Of a stretch of DNA of 64,000 nt, positions 19,148 to 28,972 are shown one piece after another. The first letter of the stretch is position 1, and every line of letters starts with the position of its first letter. The notes under the pieces are model-generated. The model searched no databases. It was not told the DNA's origin and saw nothing but the letters and a program-made list of their open reading frames with translations. Made by a program: the position numbers and the translations under genes. Origin of the DNA: an uncultured Lacinutrix sp. (lineage in GTDB: Bacteria > Bacteroidota > Bacteroidia > Flavobacteriales > Flavobacteriaceae); the NCBI RefSeq assembly GCF_947500605.1, contig NZ_CANMSJ010000011.1, positions 1 through 64,000 of the forward strand, written 5' to 3'.

Positions 19148-20404
19148 TTAAATATCAAATTCAGCTTTTACTTTGTCAACGTAATCTAGCTTTTCCCAAG
19201 TAAACAATTCAACATCTAAAGTTATGTCATCACCGTTTGGTCTAGAGAATGTTTTAGTAACCGTTTCGTTTACTCTTCCCATATGTCCATAAGCAGCAGT
19301 TTCACTGTATATTGGATTACGCAGTTTTAAACGCGATTCTATAGCAGCTGGTCTCATATCGAATACTTTTGAAATTTTCTCAGCAATCTCACCATCTGTC
19401 ATGTTAAATGGGCAAGTACCATAAGTGTCTACAAATATCCCCATAGGTTCAACAACTCCAATAGCGTAAGAAACTTGTACTAAAATTTCTTCAGCAACAC
19501 CTGCAGCAACTAAGTTTTTTGCAATATGTCTTGTTGCATAAGCAGCACTTCTATCAACTTTACTTGGATCTTTTCCAGAAAAAGCACCTCCACCGTGAGC
19601 ACCTTTTCCACCATAAGTATCTACAATAATTTTACGTCCAGTTAATCCTGTGTCTCCATGTGGTCCGCCAATTACAAACTTTCCTGTTGGGTTAATGTGA
19701 TATTTAATATCATCATTAAATAACGCTTGGATAGCTTCTGGTAATTTTGCTATAACTCTTGGTATTAATATATCAACAATATCTTTTCTAATTTTTGCTA
19801 GCATAACATCGTCATTGCTATCAAAATCATCATGTTGTGTAGAAACTACTATAGCTTCTATACGTTGCGGTGTGTTATCATCGCTGTATTCTATAGTTAC
19901 TTGACTTTTAGAATCTGGTCTTATGTAAGTAATGTCTTTATTCTCACGACGTAACTCAGCCAATTCAATTAATATTTTGTGAGATAAATCTAAAGCCAAA
20001 GGCATGTAGTTTTCTGTCTCGCTAGTTGCATAACCAAACATCATTCCTTGGTCTCCTGCACCTTGCTCTTCTTTTGTTGCACGATCAACGCCACGATTAA
20101 TATCGTCACTCTGTTCGTGAATAGCACTAAAAACGCCACAAGAATTACCATCGAACATATATTCGCTCTTAGTATAACCAATCTTGTTTATGGTGTCTCT
20201 TGCAATTTTTTGCACATCTAAATAAGTATTAGATTTTACTTCTCCTGCAAGTACTACTTGTCCTGTAGTAACAAGCGTTTCGCAAGCGACCTTAGATTCG
20301 CTATCGAATGCTAAAAAATTGTCTATTAATGCATCACTAATTTGATCTGCAACTTTATCTGGATGTCCTTCAGATACACTTTCTGATGTAAATAAATACG
20401 CCAT
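19148..20404 (-). CDS. metK: S-adenosylmethionine synthase
   Basis: MetK makes SAM from methionine and ATP in the cytoplasm. The 418-residue protein has the N-terminal [20 protein letters not shown], the ATP-binding [12 protein letters not shown], and the P-loop-like [19 protein letters not shown]. All are intact, and the length is typical for the Bacteroidota form. The gene is divergent from the methionine and cysteine cluster. A SAM-II-like riboswitch lies between its promoter region and start codon, about 57 bases before the ATG, so product feedback is likely. Confidence 0.97.
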   Translation of the reverse strand: MAYLFTSESVSEGHPDKVADQISDALIDNFLAFDSESKVACETLVTTGQVVLAGEVKSNTYLDVQKIARDTINKIGYTKSEYMFDGNSCGVFSAIHEQSDDINRGVDRATKEEQGAGDQGMMFGYATSETENYMPLALDLSHKILIELAELRRENKDITYIRPDSKSQVTIEYSDDNTPQRIEAIVVSTQHDDFDSNDDVMLAKIRKDIVDILIPRVIAKLPEAIQALFNDDIKYHINPTGKFVIGGPHGDTGLTGRKIIVDTYGGKGAHGGGAFSGKDPSKVDRSAAYATRHIAKNLVAAGVAEEILVQVSYAIGVVEPMGIFVDTYGTCPFNMTDGEIAEKISKVFDMRPAAIESRLKLRNPIYSETAAYGHMGRVNETVTKTFSRPNGDDITLDVELFTWEKLDYVDKVKAEFDI

Positions 20405-20460
20405 AACTTTTTTTAAATTTTATATATACAGGATTTGACGAAAGCGTCGAAGGAAGTTTA

Positions 20461-20514
20461 CACTGCCTTTAGCATTTTTTATAGAGGTTGCAATCAGTCA
20501 AATCCGTCCTCGTA
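20461..20514 (-). promoter_or_regulatory. SAM-II-like riboswitch upstream of metK
   Basis: Read on the minus strand, GAGG (20508-20511) and CCTC (20484-20487) form P1. The loop between them carries GGATTTGACTGATTGCAA, and the tail reads ATAAAAAATGCTAAAGGCAGTG. The order 'GATTT, then TTGCAA, then P1, then AAAATGCTAAA' is that of SAM-II (and the related SAM-V) aptamers. ACTG in the loop (20495-20498) can pair with CAGT in the tail (20462-20465) to make the required pseudoknot. The position in front of metK fits. Assignment is by motif recall only, not by a covariance search. Confidence 0.72.
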
Positions 20515-20839
20515 ATTAATTTCGACAAAAGTATAAAAAAATATATGGATAGAAATTCCTTTTTACAATTTTATGAAAACTTTATCTTTAAGGATTAAAT
20601 CTTTAGCTTAGAAAACGGAATAATTATAAGACAATATTTATTTTAAAATAATATTAGTTTTATAAAATAGTAATAGCTTGTTTTTGGTGAAATATTTTTT
20701 GTTTAAAATTAATTTTAAAGAATTATTTTCCGTTTTATTGTTTTAAAATCAATTATTAAGAAAAATATTCTTTTTAACTTGTTTAATTAGATTTTTTTTC
20801 ACAATATTTGTGCTCACAAAGTTCAAACACTTACTGAAA

Positions 20840-20959
20840 TGTTATCAAGAAAGGTGGAGAGATAGACTCGCTGAAGCCTTAGCAACCCTTAGATTTACTA
20901 AGAAGGTGCTAAATTCTACTTAATTTTCGATTCATTTATCGAATATTGGATAGATAACT
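20840..20959 (+). promoter_or_regulatory. SAM-I (S-box) riboswitch upstream of metY
   Basis: The sequence shows the S-box core in order: GTTATCAAGAAAGGTGGAG, then GAAGCCTTAGCAACC, then AAGGTGCTAAATTC, and a closing GATAAC that pairs with GTTATC to form P1. A further hairpin (TTCGATTCATTTATCGAA) is P4-like. Immediately downstream CTAATTAC (20965-20972) and GTAATTAG (20979-20986) form an AT-rich stem followed by a T-rich run, a plausible terminator of the expression platform. The remaining intergenic bases on each side of the two riboswitches are AT-rich. AATATTTG at 20813-20820 is a 7/8 match to a -7 element. Confidence 0.93.
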
Positions 20960-21079
20960 AAAATCTAATTACCCATCTGTAATTAGTATTTCTTTTTAAC
21001 ATTTTTCTAATATGTATGTCTCATAATGAGGCTTATTTGACTTTTGAATTAATTTATTTAACTCGAAAAACTTAGAAAA

Positions 21080-22372
21080 ATGAGTACACAAAAATTTGCA
21101 ACACAAGCGTTGCACGCAGGACACGACACAAGTAAAACAGGAGGAACTAGAGCGGTTCCTATTTATCAAACATCATCTTATGTTTTTGATGATTCAGATG
21201 ACGCAGCAGGACGATTTAATCTCTCTGTTCCAGGCTTTATTTACACGCGTTTAAACAATCCAACAAACGATATTTTAGAACAGCGTATCGCAGCACTAGA
21301 AGGCGGTATTGCGGCAGTTGCTACAGCATCTGGTACAGCTGCAATTTCTACAACATTATTAACCTTGTTAAAAGCAGGCGATCATATTGTGGCATCCAGT
21401 AGTTTGTATGGCGGAACGTATAATTTATTAAGCGTAACACTACCAAGACATGGTATTACTACAACATTTGTAGACCCTTCAGATCCAGAAAATTTTGGCA
21501 AAGCAGCACAAGAAAATACAAGAGCAATTTTTGTAGAGTCTTTAGGGAATCCAAAATTGGACGTGTTAGATTTAGAGGCTATTTCTAAAGAAGCAAAAGC
21601 TGTAAAAGTGCCATTAATTGTAGATAATACAGTGGCAACGCCTTATTTGTTAAATCCAATTGAGCATGGAGCAAACATTGTAATTCATTCTTTAACCAAA
21701 TATATTAATGGTAATGGAACATCGCTTGGTGGTATCATTATAGATGCAGGAACATTTGATTGGACTAATGGGAAATTCCCTGAGTTTACAGAACCATCTG
21801 CTGGTTACCATGGTTTAGTTTATAGCGAAGCTATTGGTGCGGCTGCATTTATTGCTAAAGTTAGAATAGAAGGTTTAAGAGATTATGGTGGCGCATTAAG
21901 TCCGTTTAACGCTTTTCAAATCATTCAAGGATTGGAAACATTGGAATTAAGAATTTTAAAGCACTCTCAAAATGCGTTAGAACTAGCAAAATGGTTACAA
22001 GAACAACCAGAAGTAACTTGGGTAAATTATCCAGGATTACAGACTAGTAAATATAATAGTTTAGCTAAAAAGTACTTATCAAAAGGGCAAAGTGGTGTGG
22101 TTACTTTTGGTGTTGATGGCGGTTTTGAATCGGCTAAAAAAATAGCAGATACCACAAAGCTATTCTCGCTATTAGCCAATATTGGTGATACAAAATCTTT
22201 GATTATTCATCCGGCAAGTACAACGCATCAACAATTAAGTGATGAAGCGCAACAATTAACGGGAGTGACTAAAGACTTAATTAGACTGTCTGTAGGAATT
22301 GAAAATATAGAAGATTTAAAAGCCGATTTAAAAGAAGCTTTTGTAGTCGTTAAAAAAACAGTTTTAGCTTAA
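21080..22372 (+). CDS. metY: O-acetylhomoserine sulfhydrylase
   Basis: A PLP enzyme of the Cys/Met metabolism family that makes homocysteine from O-acetylhomoserine and sulfide. Its 430 residues fit the long MetY-type. The PLP lysine is Lys207 in VIHSLTKYINGNG. The long insertion GTFDWTNGKFPEFTEPS is typical of O-acetylhomoserine sulfhydrylases rather than of cystathionine synthases. It is the first gene after the SAM-I riboswitch and is followed within 30 bases by the OsmC gene, so SAM probably shuts down this whole operon. Cysteine synthase side activity is known for the family. Confidence 0.93.
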   Translation: MSTQKFATQALHAGHDTSKTGGTRAVPIYQTSSYVFDDSDDAAGRFNLSVPGFIYTRLNNPTNDILEQRIAALEGGIAAVATASGTAAISTTLLTLLKAGDHIVASSSLYGGTYNLLSVTLPRHGITTTFVDPSDPENFGKAAQENTRAIFVESLGNPKLDVLDLEAISKEAKAVKVPLIVDNTVATPYLLNPIEHGANIVIHSLTKYINGNGTSLGGIIIDAGTFDWTNGKFPEFTEPSAGYHGLVYSEAIGAAAFIAKVRIEGLRDYGGALSPFNAFQIIQGLETLELRILKHSQNALELAKWLQEQPEVTWVNYPGLQTSKYNSLAKKYLSKGQSGVVTFGVDGGFESAKKIADTTKLFSLLANIGDTKSLIIHPASTTHQQLSDEAQQLTGVTKDLIRLSVGIENIEDLKADLKEAFVVVKKTVLA

Positions 22373-22402
22373 GACGTTATCTTAATTCAAATTCAAAAAA
22401 AG

Positions 22403-22855
22403 ATGAGTGATTTAAAATTTTCAGTTGCAGGAGTAAGTACATCTGCGACACAATTTGTTGGAAAATCAAGGCAGTTTAAATTAGTAATAGATGAACCCGA
22501 AGCTTTAAATGGTACAGACGAAGGTGCTAACCCAGTAGAATATATTCTTGCAGGCTTTGCTGGCTGTGTTAACGTTGTTGGTCATTTAGTGGCAAAAGAG
22601 CTTGGTTTTAAAATAGATAAATTAAATATAGAAGTCTCAGGAGACATTAATCCAGATAAGTTTCTAGGGATATCAAATAATGAACGAGCAGGTTTTAAAA
22701 ATATCGAATTAAAACTAGTGCCAGAAACGACTGCAAGTATTGAAACATTAGTTAAGTGGTTAGAAATTGTTGAAGCACGATGTCCCGTTAGAGATAATTT
22801 ATCTAATAATACACCAGTAAAAATCTCAGTACAAAAAGAATATAATCTTAAGTAA
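22403..22855 (+). CDS. OsmC family protein
   Basis: A 150-residue protein with the family pattern GANPVEYILAGFAGCVNVVG (first Cys about 58) and EARCPVRDNL (second Cys about 133), the pair that forms the peroxidatic site in OsmC/Ohr peroxidases. It sits between metY and the MetX-ThrA fusion, with its stop TAATG overlapping the next start by 1 base. This suggests a role tied to sulfur or persulfide metabolism rather than to general peroxide stress; that is inferred from context only. Confidence 0.85.
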   Translation: MSDLKFSVAGVSTSATQFVGKSRQFKLVIDEPEALNGTDEGANPVEYILAGFAGCVNVVGHLVAKELGFKIDKLNIEVSGDINPDKFLGISNNERAGFKNIELKLVPETTASIETLVKWLEIVEARCPVRDNLSNNTPVKISVQKEYNLK

Positions 22856-25800
22856 TGAAAGATTTACAATACATAGATAGTATCGATTATGTTACCCAAA
22901 GCGATAAGGCAACGACAATAAAGTTGTCTTATCAGCTTTTTGGTAAAGCATTACATACCGCTCCAATTGTATTGATAAATCATGCATTAACAGGTAATAG
23001 CAATGTTACAGGTACAGATGGTTGGTGGTCAGATTTGGTTGGAGATGGAAAAGTAATAGACACTAAAGCGTATACTGTTTTAGCATTTAATATTCCTGGA
23101 AATGGATACGATGGTTTTTTAATTGAAAACTACAAAGATTTTATAGCAAGAGATATCGCAAAGCTGTTTCTTATTGGGTTAGAAAAACTAAGTATCGATT
23201 CTGTGTATGCCGTAATTGGAGGATCTCTTGGTGGTGGTATTGCATGGGAAATGGCGGTTTTAAAACCCAATTTGGCAACACATTTTATTCCTGTGGCTAC
23301 CGATTGGAAAGCTACCGACTGGTTAATGGCAAATTGTCAAATTCAAGAACAGTTTTTAGTTAATTCTAAAAATCCAGTGCATGACGCTCGCATGCATGCT
23401 ATGTTGTGCTATCGTACTCCAGAGTCTTTTAAATCAAGGTTTCAACGTTCTAAAAACGAAACATTAGATTTATTTAATGTCGAAAGTTGGTTGCTTCATC
23501 ATGGTAATAAATTACAGGAACGTTTTCAGTTATCGGCTTATAAATTAATGAATCAATTACTACGTAGCATTGATGTGACTAAAGGAAGAGAATCAAATAA
23601 CAAGGTGTTAGATGGTATTCAATCTAAAATTACAATTGTTGCGGTAGATTCTGATTTGTTTTTTACTGCTGAAGAAAACCGAGAAACGCAAAAACAATTA
23701 GCGTTAACACATCCAAATGTGACTTATAATGAGATTAATTCAATTCATGGTCACGATGCATTTTTAATAGAGTTCGAGCAACTCGAAAATATAATTAAAG
23801 GCATTTTTAAGCCCAAGTTAAAAGAAAAGAAAATGAAGATATTAAAATTTGGAGGCAAATCTCTAGCCAATGGCGAAGGTTTAAATCGTGTTATTTCTAT
23901 CATAGAAAATAAAGTTAAAGCCGAAGAAAATATAGCTGTTGTTGTTTCTGCAAGAGGAAAAGCAACAGACCAATTGGAGGCTATTCTTGAGAAAGCAGTA
24001 AAAGACCAATCTTATGCTGTAGAATTGGAGGCCTTTAAAAAGGATCAAAAAGGAACGGTTTCAGTAGATTTTGAAACCGAATTTTCAAGACTAGATAGTC
24101 TGTTTGCAGGTGTACAATTATTAGGTGATTATAGTCAGAAAATTAAAGATGAAGTTTTAGCACAAGGCGAATTAATTTCAGCTAAATTAATTACGGCATT
24201 ATTACTAGAAAAAAATATTAATGCAAAAGTAGCAGACGCTAGAACGTTAATAAAAACAGATGACACCTTTGGTAATGCAAAACCAGTTGATGCGTTGTCT
24301 AAGAAGAATGTAGTTGCTTATTTTAAACAAAATAATGGCACTACAGTTAATATTGTTACTGGTTTTATTGCGTCTAATAGAGACGGTAAAACCACAACGT
24401 TAGGTCGTAATGGAAGTAATTATACGGCAGCATTGTTAGCTAATTATTTAGATGCTGAAGAGTTACAGAATTACACACATGTTAATGGTATTTATACGGC
24501 GAATCCGGATTTAGTAGAAGATGCTAGAAAAATAGAGCGATTATCTTTTACGGAAGCTAATGAGTTGGCTAATTTCGGAACGACTATTTTACACGCAAAA
24601 ACTATTATTCCTTTAATAGAGAAAAATATTCCGCTTCGTATTTTAAACACATTCAATCCGGAAGATAAAGGCACAATAATAACGGCTCAAAATAAAGATA
24701 AAGGTATCCGTTCGTTATCTGTTTTAGATAATGTGGCTTTAGTAAATATCGAAGGTCGTGGTTTATTAGGTAAAGTAGGTGTAGATGCTAGGATTTTTAC
24801 TGCTTTAAGTAAAGAGAATATAAGTGTTAGTATTATTTCTCAAGGCTCTTCAGAGCGTGGTATTGGTTTGGTTATTGAAGCTGAACATGCAAATAGAGCC
24901 GTTATTGTTTTAGAACAAGAGTTTGAAAACGATTTTTACTCGCAAGACATTAATAAAATTAGTGTTATAGACGATGTGTCTGTCATTTCAATTATTGGTC
25001 AAGAGTTAAGCACGTTTCATAAACCGTTTAATGCTTTAATAAAAAATCAAATTATCCCTATCCTTTTTAATAATACCATTACTGGCGAAAATGTGAGTAT
25101 TGTAGTTAGAAAAAAGGAACTTCATAAAGCCTTGAATGTTATTCATGGAGAGATCTTCGGAATTTCTAAAAAGATAAATCTAGCCATTTTTGGTCATGGT
25201 TTAGTCGGTAGCGCATTGATTAATCAAATTATTGCTTCAGCTGAAGATATTGAAAAAAGAAAAGGCATTAAGCTTAATATTTTTGCGATTGCCAATTCTA
25301 GAAAAGCGCTTTTCAGTAAAAACGGCATCGATAAAAATTGGAAAAACACACTAGAAGCAAATGGTGAAAGCTATAAGATTGAAGATGTTTTTCAATTTGC
25401 AAAAAAGAATCATTTAGAGAATTTAATAGCTATAGATAACACGTCAAGTTTAGACTTTGTATCCAATTATATTAAGTTGGTGGAGCAAGGTTTCGATTTA
25501 GTATCGTCTAATAAAATAGCAAATACTATCGATTTAGAGTTTTATAACCAATTGCGTAATACTTTAGAAAAACACCAAAAAAGTTATTTATACGAAACTA
25601 ATGTAGGTGCGGGTTTACCATTAATTGATACAATTAAATTATTACATCTTTCTGGCGAAAATATTGTGCGTATTCGTGGCGTGTTTTCTGGATCGCTAAG
25701 TTATTTGTTTAATACGTTTTCTTCGGAAGACACCTCGTTTGCAACAGTATTACAACAAGCTTTAGATAAAGGTTTTACAGAACCAAATCCAAGAGAGGAT

Positions 25801-26250
25801 TTAAGTGGGAACGATGTTGCAAGAAAACTATTAATCTTGGCGAGAGAACTAGATTTACATAATGAGCTTAGCGATGTTACTATCGAAAACCTAATTCCAA
25901 AACCACTTAGAGAAATTGAAACGGCTAATTTTTTAGAATCTTTAGATGAGATGAATGCTGTTTTTCAGACGAAAAAAGAAGCACAAAAAGAAGGTCATGT
26001 ATTAAGATATATTGGTGATTTACACGGTGATTTATCACAAGAAAACGGTGCTCAATTAGATGTGAAACTAGAGTCTGTACCTAGTCAATCACCTTTAGGA
26101 GCGTTACAAGGTGCCGATTCTATTTTTGAAATTTATACAGAAAGTTACGGCGAAAAACCCATTGTTATTCAAGGCGCAGGAGCAGGAGCATCAGTAACAG
26201 CAAGAGGTGTTTTTGGAGATATATTAAGACTAACAGAAAAGAATAATTAA
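22855..26250 (+). CDS. thrA: fused homoserine acetyltransferase (MetX-like), aspartokinase and homoserine dehydrogenase
   Basis: One uninterrupted 1,131-codon frame holds three enzymes. Residues 1-about 320 are a MetX-like alpha/beta hydrolase with nucleophile Ser124 in GGSLGG, Asp267 in DSDLFF and His300 in HGHDAFL. Residues about 327-770 are aspartokinase, starting MKILKFGGKSLANGEG, followed by ACT domains (for example ENISVSIISQGSSERG). Residues about 775-1131 are homoserine dehydrogenase with the NAD(P) motif FGHGLVGSAL. The aspartokinase half could also start by itself at the in-frame ATG 23833 (Met327), which follows an A-rich tract. The KFGGKS motif has Lys where ThrA of E. coli has Thr. 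The fusion links aspartate to O-acylhomoserine, the substrate of the flanking metY and metZ genes. Acyl donor (acetyl or succinyl) is not decidable by eye. Confidence 0.93.
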   Translation: MKDLQYIDSIDYVTQSDKATTIKLSYQLFGKALHTAPIVLINHALTGNSNVTGTDGWWSDLVGDGKVIDTKAYTVLAFNIPGNGYDGFLIENYKDFIARDIAKLFLIGLEKLSIDSVYAVIGGSLGGGIAWEMAVLKPNLATHFIPVATDWKATDWLMANCQIQEQFLVNSKNPVHDARMHAMLCYRTPESFKSRFQRSKNETLDLFNVESWLLHHGNKLQERFQLSAYKLMNQLLRSIDVTKGRESNNKVLDGIQSKITIVAVDSDLFFTAEENRETQKQLALTHPNVTYNEINSIHGHDAFLIEFEQLENIIKGIFKPKLKEKKMKILKFGGKSLANGEGLNRVISIIENKVKAEENIAVVVSARGKATDQLEAILEKAVKDQSYAVELEAFKKDQKGTVSVDFETEFSRLDSLFAGVQLLGDYSQKIKDEVLAQGELISAKLITALLLEKNINAKVADARTLIKTDDTFGNAKPVDALSKKNVVAYFKQNNGTTVNIVTGFIASNRDGKTTTLGRNGSNYTAALLANYLDAEELQNYTHVNGIYTANPDLVEDARKIERLSFTEANELANFGTTILHAKTIIPLIEKNIPLRILNTFNPEDKGTIITAQNKDKGIRSLSVLDNVALVNIEGRGLLGKVGVDARIFTALSKENISVSIISQGSSERGIGLVIEAEHANRAVIVLEQEFENDFYSQDINKISVIDDVSVISIIGQELSTFHKPFNALIKNQIIPILFNNTITGENVSIVVRKKELHKALNVIHGEIFGISKKINLAIFGHGLVGSALINQIIASAEDIEKRKGIKLNIFAIANSRKALFSKNGIDKNWKNTLEANGESYKIEDVFQFAKKNHLENLIAIDNTSSLDFVSNYIKLVEQGFDLVSSNKIANTIDLEFYNQLRNTLEKHQKSYLYETNVGAGLPLIDTIKLLHLSGENIVRIRGVFSGSLSYLFNTFSSEDTSFATVLQQALDKGFTEPNPREDLSGNDVARKLLILARELDLHNELSDVTIENLIPKPLREIETANFLESLDEMNAVFQTKKEAQKEGHVLRYIGDLHGDLSQENGAQLDVKLESVPSQSPLGALQGADSIFEIYTESYGEKPIVIQGAGAGASVTARGVFGDILRLTEKNN

Positions 26251-26255
26251 ATAAA

Positions 26256-26282
26256 TGTCACGCTGAGCGTAGTCGAAGTGCT
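26256..26282. repeat. short intergenic repeat (TGTCACGCTGAGCGTAGTCGAAGTG type)
   Basis: This sequence type, with CTGAGCGTAGTCGAAG, is a recurrent intergenic element in flavobacterial genomes as far as I recall. It fills most of the 59-base gap before metZ. A related TGTCATTC...GCGAAGCGAAGAATCT copy is at 59330. Confidence 0.5.
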
Positions 26283-26309
26283 TTAATAACTGATTTTAAA
26301 AACAAATTA

Positions 26310-27479
26310 ATGGATTCTAATAATTTCGAAACCCAAGCCATAAGAACACAAATAGAACGTTCACAATATTTAGAACATTCTAGTCCGTTGTATTTAACAT
26401 CAAGTTATGTTTTTGAAGATGCCGAAGATATGCGAGCCTCTTTTGCAGACGAGAAAGACCGTAATATTTATAGTCGTTATTCAAACCCGAATACATCAGA
26501 GTTTATAGATAAAATCTGTAAAATGGAAGGTGCTGAAAGTGGTTATTCTTTTGCTTCGGGTATGTCTGCTATATTTTCAACATTAGCGGCTTTATTAAAT
26601 GCTGGAGATCATATTATTTCATGTAATAGTGTGTTTGGTTCTACGCAAACCATGTTTAAAAATATTTTACCAAAGTGGAATATTTCTACAAGTTATTTTA
26701 AAATCGATGCTATTGATAAAATAGAAAGTCTAATTCTGCCAAGCACAAAAGTAATTTATGCAGAAAGTCCAACAAATCCTGCGGTAGATATTTTGGATTT
26801 AGAAGCTTTGGGACGCTTTGCGAAAAAACATAATCTTATTTTAATTATAGATAATTGTTTTGCGACTCCTTATTTGCAGCAACCGATACAATTTGGCGCG
26901 GATTTGGTAATCCATTCGGCAACAAAATTAATAGATGGGCAAGGTCGTGTGCTTGGAGGTGTTACTGTTGGTCGTGCTGATTTAATTAAAAAAGTCTACT
27001 TGTTTTCAAGAAATACAGGTCCAGCATTATCACCTTTTAATGCTTGGGTATTGTCTAAAAGTTTAGAGACTCTAGCGGTAAGATTGGATAGACATTGTGA
27101 AAACGCTCTAAAAGTAGCGACCTTTTTAGAAGGTCATGATAAAGTAAATGTCGTGAAATATCCTTTTTTAAAATCACATCCACAGCATGAGTTGGCTAAA
27201 AAACAAATGAAAGCAGGTGGTAATATTGTTGCTTTTGAAGTTAAAGGAGGTATTGAAGCAGGACGACAATTTTTAAATAACATAAAATTATTGTCCTTGT
27301 CTGCAAATCTTGGTGATACTAAAAGTATTGTCACGCATCCAGCATCAACAACGCATGCAAAGTTAACTGAAGAGGAAAGACTACTAACAGGAATTACTGG
27401 TGGTTTAGTACGTGTTTCGGTAGGATTGGAGCATTCAGAAGATATTATAAAAGATTTAAATCAAGCGTTAGCGCTATAA
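26310..27479 (+). CDS. metZ: trans-sulfuration PLP enzyme, O-succinylhomoserine sulfhydrylase type
   Basis: A second Cys/Met metabolism PLP enzyme of 389 residues, the short type. Lys206 in VIHSATKLIDGQGRVLGG binds PLP, and YSRYSNPNTSEF is the substrate/phosphate region. The sequence around GQGRVLGG resembles MetZ (O-succinylhomoserine sulfhydrylase) more than MetB. With MetX-ThrA just upstream it probably acts on the acylhomoserine made there. Having both metY and metZ in one cluster is redundant on paper. Cystathionine gamma-synthase or lyase activity cannot be excluded. Confidence 0.85.
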   Translation: MDSNNFETQAIRTQIERSQYLEHSSPLYLTSSYVFEDAEDMRASFADEKDRNIYSRYSNPNTSEFIDKICKMEGAESGYSFASGMSAIFSTLAALLNAGDHIISCNSVFGSTQTMFKNILPKWNISTSYFKIDAIDKIESLILPSTKVIYAESPTNPAVDILDLEALGRFAKKHNLILIIDNCFATPYLQQPIQFGADLVIHSATKLIDGQGRVLGGVTVGRADLIKKVYLFSRNTGPALSPFNAWVLSKSLETLAVRLDRHCENALKVATFLEGHDKVNVVKYPFLKSHPQHELAKKQMKAGGNIVAFEVKGGIEAGRQFLNNIKLLSLSANLGDTKSIVTHPASTTHAKLTEEERLLTGITGGLVRVSVGLEHSEDIIKDLNQALAL

Positions 27480-27496
27480 AATATAAAACACAGATT

Positions 27497-27787
27497 ATGA
27501 GTAATCATCCAGAATTTAAAAACATTCAAGAGTATCTAGATAAAGGTGCTGTAATATTAGATGTAAGAACAGAAGGCGAGTATAATGAAGGGCATGTAGA
27601 GAATTCACTACATATTGTTTTAGATGAGTTGGAATATGAAATAGACCAATTAAAAGCACTTGAAAAACCAATAATAACATGTTGTAGAAGTGGTGCTAGA
27701 AGCGAAAGAGCAAAAGAACTTTTAGAAGCAAGCGGCATAGATGTTATTAACGGAGGGCCTTGGGAGAATGTAGAGTCTTACCTCTAA
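27497..27787 (+). CDS. rhodanese-like domain protein
   Basis: A 96-residue single rhodanese domain without signal peptide. The active-site loop is CRSGAR, with Cys63 as the persulfide-forming residue and a second Cys62 just before it. VILDVRTEGEYNEGHV is the CH2A-type motif. It is 17 bases after metZ. A role in sulfane-sulfur transfer within this cluster is plausible. Confidence 0.9.
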   Translation: MSNHPEFKNIQEYLDKGAVILDVRTEGEYNEGHVENSLHIVLDELEYEIDQLKALEKPIITCCRSGARSERAKELLEASGIDVINGGPWENVESYL

Positions 27788-27811
27788 AATAATAAAAGGT
27801 TTACATCGATT

Positions 27812-27838
27812 TGTCATTCCTGCGCAGGCAGGAATCCA
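27812..27838. repeat. short palindromic intergenic repeat (ATTCCTGC GCAG GCAGGAAT)
   Basis: ATTCCTGC (27816-27823) and GCAGGAAT (27828-27835) are perfect inverted arms. The same layout with other arms occurs at 31927, 35485 and 56831. Confidence 0.6.
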
Positions 27839-27876
27839 TTATAAAATTGAAGTAAAAGACAAGAGTAAATAATTAA

Positions 27877-27925
27877 CGTCAGTTCGTGTGATTTTATGAC
27901 GAAGGAGTAAAATAGTATTGAGAAC
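27877..27925. repeat. intergenic repeat (CGTCAGTTCG ... GAGAAC type)
   Basis: CGTCAGTTCGTGTGATTTTA followed by GACGAAGGAG and TAAAATAGTATTGAGAAC is a degenerate inverted repeat whose layout I recall from intergenic DNA of flavobacteria. It lies in the 190-base gap before metH. Confidence 0.5.
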
Positions 27926-27977
27926 AAATAATAATACTTAAGGTTTTCTTAGGTGTAGTTGAAATGTAGTATTAAGG

Positions 27978-28970
27978 ATGGCAAATATTAAAGAAGAATT
28001 ACAAAAACGAATTTTAGTATTAGATGGTGCAATGGGTACCATGTTACAAGCTTATAAATTTTCGGAAGAGGATTTTAGAGGAGAACGTTTTAAAGATTAT
28101 GCGTCTCCATTACAAGGAAATAACGATTTGTTATCTATTACACAGCCAGAAGCTATAAAAATCATTCATGGTAAATATTTTGAAGCTGGTGCAGATATTA
28201 TAGAAACCAATACATTTTCGGGGACTACTATTGCTATGGCAGATTACCAAATGGAAGATTTGGTGTACGAGCTAAATTACCAATCTGCTAAAATAGCTAA
28301 AGAAGTGGCGGATGAGTTTACGGCAAAAGAACCGCATAAACCACGCTTTGTGGCAGGTTCAATTGGACCTACAAATCGTACGGCTAGCATGTCTCCAGAT
28401 GTAAACGATCCTGGTTATAGAGCGGTTACTTTTAACGATTTACGTGTTGCTTACAAACAACAAGTAGAAGCATTAATAGATGGTGGAGCAGATTTACTTT
28501 TAGTAGAAACAGTTTTCGATACTTTAAATGCTAAAGCAGCTTTGTTTGCTATTGAAGAAGTTAAAGACGAAAGAAATATTGATATTCCTATTATGTTAAG
28601 TGGTACGATTACAGATGCTTCAGGGCGTACGTTATCAGGTCAAACAGCAGAGGCTTTTTTAATTTCGGTATCACATATTCCATTGTTGTCTGTTGGTTTT
28701 AATTGTGCTTTAGGTGCTAATTTATTACAACCGCATTTAGAAGCGATTGCTAGTAAAACCGATTTTGCTATTTCTGCACATCCAAATGCAGGCTTGCCAA
28801 ATGCTTTTGGTGAGTATGATGAAACTCCCGAAGAAATGGGAGAACAAATAGAAGAATATTTAAAAAAGGATTTAATAAATATTATTGGAGGTTGTTGTGG
28901 TACAAGTCCTGATCACATTAAAGTGATTGCAGCTATAGCTGAAAAATATCAACCAAGACAACATTCTTAA
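27978..28970 (+). CDS. metH: methionine synthase, homocysteine-binding subunit (MetH N-terminal part)
   Basis: A 330-residue homocysteine S-methyltransferase domain, equal to the first module of E. coli MetH. Zinc ligands are Cys243 (FNCALG) and Cys306/Cys307 (GGCCGTS). The N-terminus has [13 protein letters not shown]. The remaining MetH modules are encoded two genes downstream, so the enzyme is split. It is followed after 2 bases by a monooxygenase-like gene. Confidence 0.93.
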   Translation: MANIKEELQKRILVLDGAMGTMLQAYKFSEEDFRGERFKDYASPLQGNNDLLSITQPEAIKIIHGKYFEAGADIIETNTFSGTTIAMADYQMEDLVYELNYQSAKIAKEVADEFTAKEPHKPRFVAGSIGPTNRTASMSPDVNDPGYRAVTFNDLRVAYKQQVEALIDGGADLLLVETVFDTLNAKAALFAIEEVKDERNIDIPIMLSGTITDASGRTLSGQTAEAFLISVSHIPLLSVGFNCALGANLLQPHLEAIASKTDFAISAHPNAGLPNAFGEYDETPEEMGEQIEEYLKKDLINIIGGCCGTSPDHIKVIAAIAEKYQPRQHS

Positions 28971-28972
28971 TC

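Noticed and set aside
20434-20452. Intrinsic terminator in the metK leader (GACGCTTTCGTC hairpin)
   Set aside because: The stem is short and no T run follows on the minus strand, so it is at most part of the expression platform.
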